Part shown: positions 56,832 to 64,000 of the stretch, piece by piece
How the letters are laid out: each line of letters opens with the position of its first letter
Position numbering within the stretch: the first letter of the stretch is position 1
Assembly: GCA_007258455.2 (NCBI GenBank)
Contig: VDFB02270651.1
Coordinates: forward strand, 705,089,360-705,153,359
Origin: Sequoia sempervirens
Taxonomy: Eukaryota > Streptophyta > Pinopsida > Cupressales > Cupressaceae
Reading direction: 5' to 3'
DNA length: 64,000 nt
Notes under the pieces: model-generated
Databases searched by the model: none
Told to the model about the DNA's origin: nothing
Seen by the model: the letters and a program-made list of their open reading frames with translations, nothing else
Program-made: the position numbers and the translations under genes

Positions 56832-57170
56832 TCAAACTATTGCATAAAGCAGTGGGCCAAGCTGTCTAATAACTAGTACATGATAAAAATCAATTATGTC
56901 TTTTTTTTTCAAATATTTTAGTGGCCACCATGTGAAGGTCCCTTCTTTCTCTTTTAGACGAACAACTCCATCTATTTTTTCTTCATAAGCAAGGGGTATG
57001 TTACTTGTAACCTTTAAAATATTTACATTTTCATCTCTCATTCCTTTCAATTTGACTCCATGTACAATAGATAGTGAGTGAATCTTCCCAATGCCCACAA
57101 CAACACCATCAAACAAATCCAACACCCCAACTTTATCCCCTTCTTGGAGTTTATCAACACATTTTTGCAA
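56832..57170 (-). pseudogene. DUF8039-like transposon-associated exon
   Basis: A 112-codon open frame from ATG 57168-57170: KLQEGDKVGVLDLFDGVVVG, IGKIHSLSIVHGVKLKGMRD, ENVNILKVTSNIPLAYEEKI, FTWWPLKYLKKKDI. The order of strands (G-x-x-V-x-L, V-G-x-G, H-G-V-x-L, V-x-I, W-P) fits the domain I know as DUF8039 at the C-terminus of plant CACTA-associated proteins, and is better preserved than the copy at 6.0-6.3 kb. An acceptor-like region precedes it, so it is probably a last exon. It lies directly downstream, on the same strand, of captured GAPDH exons. No stop in the domain. Confidence 0.55.
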
Positions 57171-57420
57171 AAAAAATTACACATTATATTGAGATATAAA
57201 ACATTAGATAACAAACAGATAAACATTCAATAAATATTTATAAGAAACTAGAAAATAATGATATGAAACCTACAACCATGCACCTTACAAAGTTGTTGCA
57301 TTAAATTTTTTAATACAATAGCTTTGATCTATGGATATTTTAATGCAACTTTGATAGGAAAAAAAGATAAGAAATTTTCACATCAATATTTTCACTCCAA
57401 TGAGAGCTACTGTAACATAC

Positions 57421-58460
<1,040 letters not shown>

Positions 58461-60112
58461 ACAACAATTCCATTTATTATGCTCATTTAAAGAATTCAAC
58501 AATAATACATGTGATTTGGTCACATTATCCCTTAAAATAAAACTTCAAGTGGTGTGTTTATTTCAATTATGCATGCATATATATTATACATAATTTTATC
58601 ATTTGGACCAAAAAGAAAAACTCAACAATAGAAAAATTGAAAAAAACACATAGAAATCATTTACTAAAATTTAAACATGTGAATATATATCTAACTTTAG
58701 AAATGTCTCTTCACATAAAGCATAATAGAAAGAGTGAAAATCAATCAAGTTCCAAATTTTTATCTATGTGCTTCTAATGTACTCATTGATTAAAATTGAG
58801 GAGTCTCCCAATAGTTTCTACTTGTTTCATCACATAATAGATTTCAAGGGCTCAATCTTCTTGCTCTCCTTGTGATCAAATTAAGGCTACCAGTTAGAAG
58901 GTTGGATTATATCAACCATTACTGAGCCCTTCCAATCATGGGAATCTAATCCCATGGACTTCATAGGTTTTTTTCTCAACACCTAGTGCAAAGACCACTG
59001 CATCATTGTTTTTTCCTACTAATTTTCATTGCATGGACTTTCCTTGCCTTGAATTGAGAAAAGAGATAAAGAAGTCATAGTCATATGTCATACAAAGGGA
59101 GCACTTTGAAGGAAGATATAATTCCATACACCTAGGAGATCTAGTGCCTCTAAACTCAACAGAGACATGTCCTTCAAATGTGTCGTCAAAATGCAAATTA
59201 CAAACTTCAGTGATGTATCATTTGGAAAGCTAGAGATAGTTCATGTTACATGTTACGATATCATCGTAGACCTAGTACATATGAAAGTTGAGGTTTGGTT
59301 ATTGTGCATGTGTGACAAGTGAAATAAGAAATCAGTTGATTTAATAAAGGTACTCATGCCAATTTATGTTGAAGACAAGCTTCTTTCAGTGGTTGTCAAG
59401 GTTGCATTGAAGAACATTGTAATGAGGTGATTGCAAGGATATGGGACTATGAAAATTAAATGAATGATGTTGAGTGCAAGTTATTGAATGTAGTGAGTAT
59501 CATATCAAGCATATACACAATGAAAGTGTATTCTTGAATAGGTTTGGTGAATAAAGTGCTTGTATCAAAGCTAGCTCCCTATAAAAGTAAGCAACTAAGA
59601 GTTTTGTTGTGAGCTTCACAAGAGATTGAATGACATGGAGTTAGACCATCTTAGTTCATTGTCAATATGAGGTCCAAATGCTAGGACAGTCGTTATTAGT
59701 TGACAATTTCATGAAGCCATGCTTAGATTTTGTGCTTAAACAAAGGTTCTTTTATGAGCATTACACAAACAAGTATTGGAGATAAATACAGTTTTAGTGT
59801 CCACCATTTAAAGCCTTTTTTTTAAAGATCATCATATAAAAATGACAATGAGGAAAAAATTATGCAAAGGATGTTATGACTGTGAAAGGGTTCAAAGTGC
59901 AAGGTTGCAGTCCTCTTAATCAAACTCTAAACAGTGCTTCAAAGATAGGTTGTTCTTGTGAAATGACAAGGAGGTGACTTTGCACATTGATACCAAATGG
60001 AAGCATAACAAATGTTTTTCTACAATATTGATTCAATTGATAGGAAAATGCATGGGTTGATTTATATTACATGACCAAAAGATGACATAAAATCAACAAA
60101 TCTTCTCCATCT
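58461..60112. other. No gene recognised
   Basis: AT-rich region upstream of the GAPDH fragment. Some stretches (59090-59350, 59870-60000) look faintly coding but I cannot assign them. It may hold further captured intron/UTR sequence. Confidence 0.35.
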
Positions 60113-60214
60113 AAATTCATCTCCAATATTATTGCAAGAGAAATTGTTATGAGAGATGTGAACCATTTCCATTATTTTAAACAAGGGCAATGTTCTTGTG
60201 AAGAATATTGGTGA
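60113..60214 (+). pseudogene. PPR protein, DYW C-terminus fragment
   Basis: A frame ending at TGA 60212-60214 reads [20 protein letters not shown] then [13 protein letters not shown]. This is the last part of the DYW deaminase-like domain of PLS-class pentatricopeptide proteins (CSC-type metal ligands, terminal EYW for DYW). These are organelle RNA-editing factors. Only about 33 residues remain; upstream sequence is decayed. Confidence 0.85.
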
Positions 60215-60360
60215 TGCTAAATGAAACAATCTGAAAAATAGCCTTGCACTATAATAATGTGCACTACATCAGATATCCAGTAATAATGAAGGGACGTCCA
60301 TCAAATCATAATAGTAGGGATTTTTTTGTCATATGTTGTAGTTACAAGTGCCCTGCTAGA

Positions 60361-60629
60361 CATACATGAAAATAAGGAAGCATAGACAAGGCAAGCGAAA
60401 TGTTTCAAAAAATGCCTCAAAGAAATGTGATATCATGGAAGGCACCCTCTTTCTCACAAACTCTTCAAGTCATACCAATGGTGATGCAAGAAAGGCATTC
60501 CCACATCACCACTGGCATGACTTGAAGATTTTGTGGAAGAGTGGGTGCCTTCCATGATATCACATTTCTTTGAGGAATTTTTTGAAACAGTTCACTTGCC
60601 TTGTCTATGCTTCCACATTTTCATGTATG
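60361..60629. repeat. Inverted repeat of a PPR gene fragment (126-bp arms)
   Basis: Arms 60361-60486 and 60504-60629 are reverse complements with about 12 mismatches in 126, and a 17-nt loop. Each arm encodes a PPR motif: plus strand GSIDKASEMFQKMPQRNVIS then W; minus strand KCGSIDKASE-type then IPQRNVISWKAPTLP. The hallmark (M)PQRNVISW and KCGSIDKA are those of PLS-class PPR proteins. A transcript would fold into a long hairpin. Confidence 0.88.
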
Positions 60630-60699
60630 TATAGAAGGGAACTCTCGCATCACTATGAAGGCTAGAAAAAAATTGTGTGGTGTTGCGGTGGAGGCATAT

Positions 60700-61041
60700 A
60701 GTGATGGTTATTGTGAGTTGTGAGAAGGAAAAATCATTTTGGAGACCATCACAAGAAACATAGTACAAAGCTCAGAGTAATTCTATGAGGAGTTGTACTA
60801 TTTAAGTTGGGTAGTGCTCTTGGGTGAGTTGTGGATCTTACAAAATTTGAAGGATACTTAGAGCTCTTCCATGATCTTGAGGTGATGTTCAATTTTGAAG
60901 GACAACCGGAGGATCCAAACAAAGGTTAGTAGGTTCTCTACACAGATGATGAGGGAGATATGATGCTTGTAGAAGATGGTCCCTGGCAAGAGTTTTGTAG
61001 TATTATGCATAGGATTTTTATATATATCCCAGAGAATTTAT
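60700..61041 (+). pseudogene. Auxin response factor fragment (PB1 domain)
   Basis: First SFWRPSQET, stop, YKAQSNSMRSCT; then, after a frame change, VVDLTKFEGYLELFHDLEVM then FNFEGQPEDPNKG, two stops (a W position lies here), and VLYTDDEGDMMLVEDGPWQE then FCSIMHRIFIYIPENL. This is the C-terminal PB1 (domain III/IV) of ARF transcription factors, which binds other ARFs and Aux/IAA proteins in the nucleus; the acidic patch (DDEGDMMLV) and PWQEF are typical. It most resembles the ARF2 group from memory. The B3 DNA-binding domain and middle region are absent. Broken by at least three stops. Confidence 0.88.
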
Positions 61042-61276
61042 GATGAACTCAAGTATCATAGTTAAGATAGATTATTATGCATAATATAGTGGGGAAAATC
61101 TTTAATATTTGATATTGTTAGAATGGTAATGTGACAGATATTCATGTGACTATGAAAATTTTAAGAGAGAATATGATGTGCTATAGATCTATGAAATTCT
61201 AAGTAGAAGTGTTTAATAGGAAAAAGGTAAACCAAAGGCTAGTAGCTTCTCATAATATTTTAGACATGGTAGAGCC

Positions 61277-61755
61277 TTGGACCAGATCTCCAACAAAATA
61301 TTAAGTGGATCTAGTGGTTGCATCATGGCATGTTGTTATTGTATTAGGGGTTGTGGAATATTCAGAAAAAGAGTTTGTGGGCATGCTAACCAACTAGTAG
61401 CCATGCCTGATTCATATGAATTGTATAGGAGATTTCTTCCTATTGTGCAAGAATTTTAGAACTTACTTGATACCAAGGGCCTTCCTATGATTCTAGGCAT
61501 TGGAGGACCAAGTGGATCTAGCAAAACAAGTTTGGATCATAAGATGGAAAGAATTGTCAGTTGCGAGGTGATTTCCCTTGAGAGTTATTATAAAATAGAT
61601 CAAATCAAGGATTTTAAGTTTTATGACTTTATTTCCCTTGATTTATCTCTTTTTTTGAAGAATATACAAGATATAAGAGCTCGGTGAACTGCTAGGATTC
61701 CTTTGTTTGATTTTGAGAAATGCATAGATAGTGGCTATGAAAGAAGTTTCAAAGG
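61277..61755 (+). pseudogene. P-loop uridine-kinase/TTM-like protein fragment
   Basis: In one frame: MPDSYELYRRFLPIVQEF, stop (61457), NLLDTKGLPMILGIGGPSGS then SKTSLDHKMERI, VSCEVISLESYYK, then NIQDIRAR, stop, TARIPLFDFEKCIDSGYERS. The order P-loop, 'EVISLESYYK', 'DFxxLDLSLxxKNIQDIR' and 'IPLFDFE' is that of the uridine-kinase/phosphoribulokinase-like fold, as in plant proteins that join this fold to a CYTH domain (TTM1/2 type). In the P-loop one Gly is replaced by Ser (GSSKT for GSGKT). The CYTH part is not seen. Which family member it came from is uncertain. Confidence 0.75.
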
Positions 61756-63279
61756 ACAAAGGATAAAAGGAATCATTACAAAGATATGTACCAAGATGAC
61801 AACCTATAACTCTTCCAAAGGTAGTCAAGAAGATAAATGGAAATATTTTATAAGGTATAGATGTATTGTAGATGCAAACTATGACAGTCAAGTTGCTAAT
61901 GAACTGAAGAGTCATAGTCACTTCATCAAAAGACACTCGACCAAATTCTAATGTACTCGCATTACACATGATGAAGATTCTATGAGACAAATAGCATGCA
62001 TGATGAAAGAGACTATAGTCATAATAAAAACTTGTTTGGCTATAGGCAGTGAAGGTATGAAGCTAAAAGGATAGTCACCCAAAGGATTGAAATGACAGTC
62101 TAAAAACATGAAGATAAGGTAACTTTCTATGATGACAATCACAAAGATGACCATGGATCAACATAAGTTTTAAAGCCGCAACCAACTGAGGAGGATTATC
62201 ATAAAGGTCATTGATGAAGGAAGGAAGAAAAGGATAGTCTTATCCATGAGTTTTTGAGATCTTGACAAAGGTAGTGATAAAGATAATTAAGGATAGTCAA
62301 ATTAAATCTAGTCAAGGTTTTAAAGAAAGTCAGTCTTAATGACTGACATGAGGAGTAAGGATAGTATTTGACTATAATAAATATAATCATCATTCACCAA
62401 AACCTAGGACATGTTAAATCAAGAAATGAGGAAAATCATATAAACAAAGGGTAAAGTCTTGAATGGACAGTTAAAAAGAGGAAATATAGTGATAGTCAAG
62501 TGTTCAATGGCCAGTGAATATGACTAAGGGACAGTCAAGATTAGGATATAAGAGATGACTGCCACCTAATCACTAATTCAAGATCATGGAATCACCATAG
62601 TGCCAGTCACAATCCTAACAAGGTTACTAAGGTAGGGTAACATGAAGACTTCATCAAATGAAAATGACCAACAAGAATGGTAGTCAAGAACAATCCTCTC
62701 ATCTAAATGATAATAAAGAGGATTCTAGAAGGTAGTGAGCCATGTCAAGATGCATAAAAGAAGCTTTCAAATCATGGCATTACAAAGAGGGAGAGCAGTC
62801 CCAATTGGATACCTACAAACCTTAACCATGGACATATGAATCTTTTTACTTTTGCTGGAAAGTCTTACTTTAATTGATTTTATTGCCTATGTGCTTTGTG
62901 CTAGAAGGTATAGATGTATTGCAGTTGACAAACTATATGAACAAGACCTCAATTCAACAGTCTATTAAAGAGATTATTTGCACTAGAGGACAAATTTTTG
63001 ATCAAAGGTATAAATTAAAGACAAACAACAAGGTGAGGACAGTTTAGAGTTCTTGTAGATAAAAATAGTGGAAGTCACTATGAAGAAGATGGTGAGTTTT
63101 ATCATGAAGTCCAAGGGGATAAATGAGAAGTGATGGTCACCATTAAGCTCATTGTTATGCCTTGTATAACCACCCCATTTTTTTTTGTCAAAATGAGTCC
63201 ACCTTTGTTGTTTTTGTCTTTGGTGTTCTTTTCCAGGCTTTGGGATTTGTCTTTTTCTCCCAAGCCTTTGTTTTCCTTT
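61756..63279. other. No gene seen; AGTCA-rich degenerate sequence
   Basis: Between 61880 and 62700 the words GATAGTCA, GACAGTCA and TAGTCAAG recur more than a dozen times at irregular spacing, suggesting a very old short tandem repeat. Nothing else is recognised. Confidence 0.4.
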
Positions 63280-63800
63280 GTTGGTCGGGTTTGGGTTTCA
63301 GACTGTCATTAGCACTTGTTACTTTTTCAAAGTTTAGGTTTCCATTTTCATTATGATCCCTATCCCCATGTTTTGCCTTGTCTTTTTTTTGTTCTATCGG
63401 GTTCGGGTTTCAAATCAAAATCGTCAACATGCACCTTCAAAGGTGTGAGTTCCTGTTGTCTTCCCAATCCCGACTTCCACTTTTTCTTCCTTGTGTAATT
63501 TTCGTCTGTCAAAATCAAACTTTGAGATGAAACTGGAACCAAGAACTTTTCCAAAGTTCTTGTTCTATGTTCTATTTTGATCCCCCCTTTTATCTTTTCT
63601 TGTGTGTTTCAAAATCGAACATCAGATCGGAATAGGAACTAAGAACTTTTCCAAAGTTCTTGTTCTTTGTTCCATCTCGATCCTAATTCCCGCATCTGTC
63701 TTTGTTTGTCGGGGTTTGGATTTCATAAATTTGTCAAATCTTTGCACTCGCTGAAGGTTCCAATGTCATGTTCCTTCCCAATCCCAACTCTTTCCTACAT
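63280..63800 (+). repeat. Diverged tandem repeats with paired hairpins
   Basis: 'tcgggtttgggtttca' occurs with changes at about 63287, 63400 and 63708, followed in two copies by 'ccttcccaatcccgact'-type sequence. Within it, AAGAACTTTTCCAAAGTTCT occurs at 63541-63560 and 63641-63660 (step exactly 100 bp); each is a near-perfect 9-bp stem with a 3-nt loop. It may be LTR or satellite debris. Confidence 0.5.
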
Positions 63801-64000
63801 TCTATTCTTGCAATGGCTCATTTATGACCTCTGTCTCGATCCTAAGGCCCAAACTACCTGCATTAATGAATACATGTTTGCACATGAGAATGAGATTTTA
63901 TTCCCACCACTCCTTGGTTTTTGCTCATTTTTTCTTGTACACTTCAACGAAGCAAACTAAAGCAGAGCTAAGGGTTGGAGTTTGAGGTCAAGCTTGGATT

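Overview
This is nuclear plant DNA, most likely from a species with a very large, repeat-dominated genome. A gymnosperm is my best guess, from the style of the Ty3/gypsy elements and the heavy decay, but no single marker proves it. I see no intact host gene. Nearly everything recognisable is a transposable element, a tandem repeat, or a broken fragment of a host gene.

Layout. 1-2.85 kb: a decayed SWIM zinc-finger gene end plus exon-like pieces. 3.7-5.4 kb: a tandem satellite with a period of about 178 bp. 5.8-7.6 kb (minus): a transposon-associated gene remnant built of repeated exon-intron units, an 18-residue repeat and a DUF8039-like domain. 7.6-9.6 kb: LTR/leader-like sequence with five related hairpins. 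9.64-14.37 kb (minus): LTR element E, holding only a gag remnant. 15.28-20.7 kb (minus): element A, with one LTR and an antisense plant-mobile-domain (PMD) gene. 20.7-31.5 kb (plus): element B, with an LTR, a pol block that has been inverted, an integrase, an antisense PMD gene and an LTR. 30.2-52.8 kb (plus): element C, with the shared LTR, primer site, long leader, gag, protease, G-patch and RT/RNase H, cut off inside a second RNase H. Inside the gag gene of C sits element D (35780-47487, minus), with both LTRs, a CATTG target duplication and a gag-protease-RNase H-RT-integrase order. 54.6-56.6 kb: a MITE-like inverted repeat, an AT-rich repeat and a young 1-kb terminal-inverted-repeat element. 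56.8-61.8 kb: a DUF8039-like exon followed by fragments of GAPDH, a PPR-DYW protein, a PPR motif arranged as a hairpin, an auxin response factor PB1 domain and a P-loop kinase-like protein. 61.8-64 kb: degenerate repeats.

How it fits together. A, B and C belong to one Tat-like Ty3/gypsy family: LTR of about 1.28 kb beginning TGTAGACACG, gag-protease-G-patch-RT-RNase H-RNase H-integrase, and an antisense PMD gene just before the 3' LTR. D and E are a second gypsy lineage. C is older than D, which interrupts it. In-frame stops are everywhere and many look like C-to-T decay of Arg, Gln and Trp codons. The most interesting signals are three consecutive leader hairpins sharing an ATGCAT loop, the RNase H placed ahead of RT in D, the antisense PMD genes, the PPR-derived hairpin and the cluster of captured host exons. 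All coordinates and similarities were read by eye; no alignment or database search was run.
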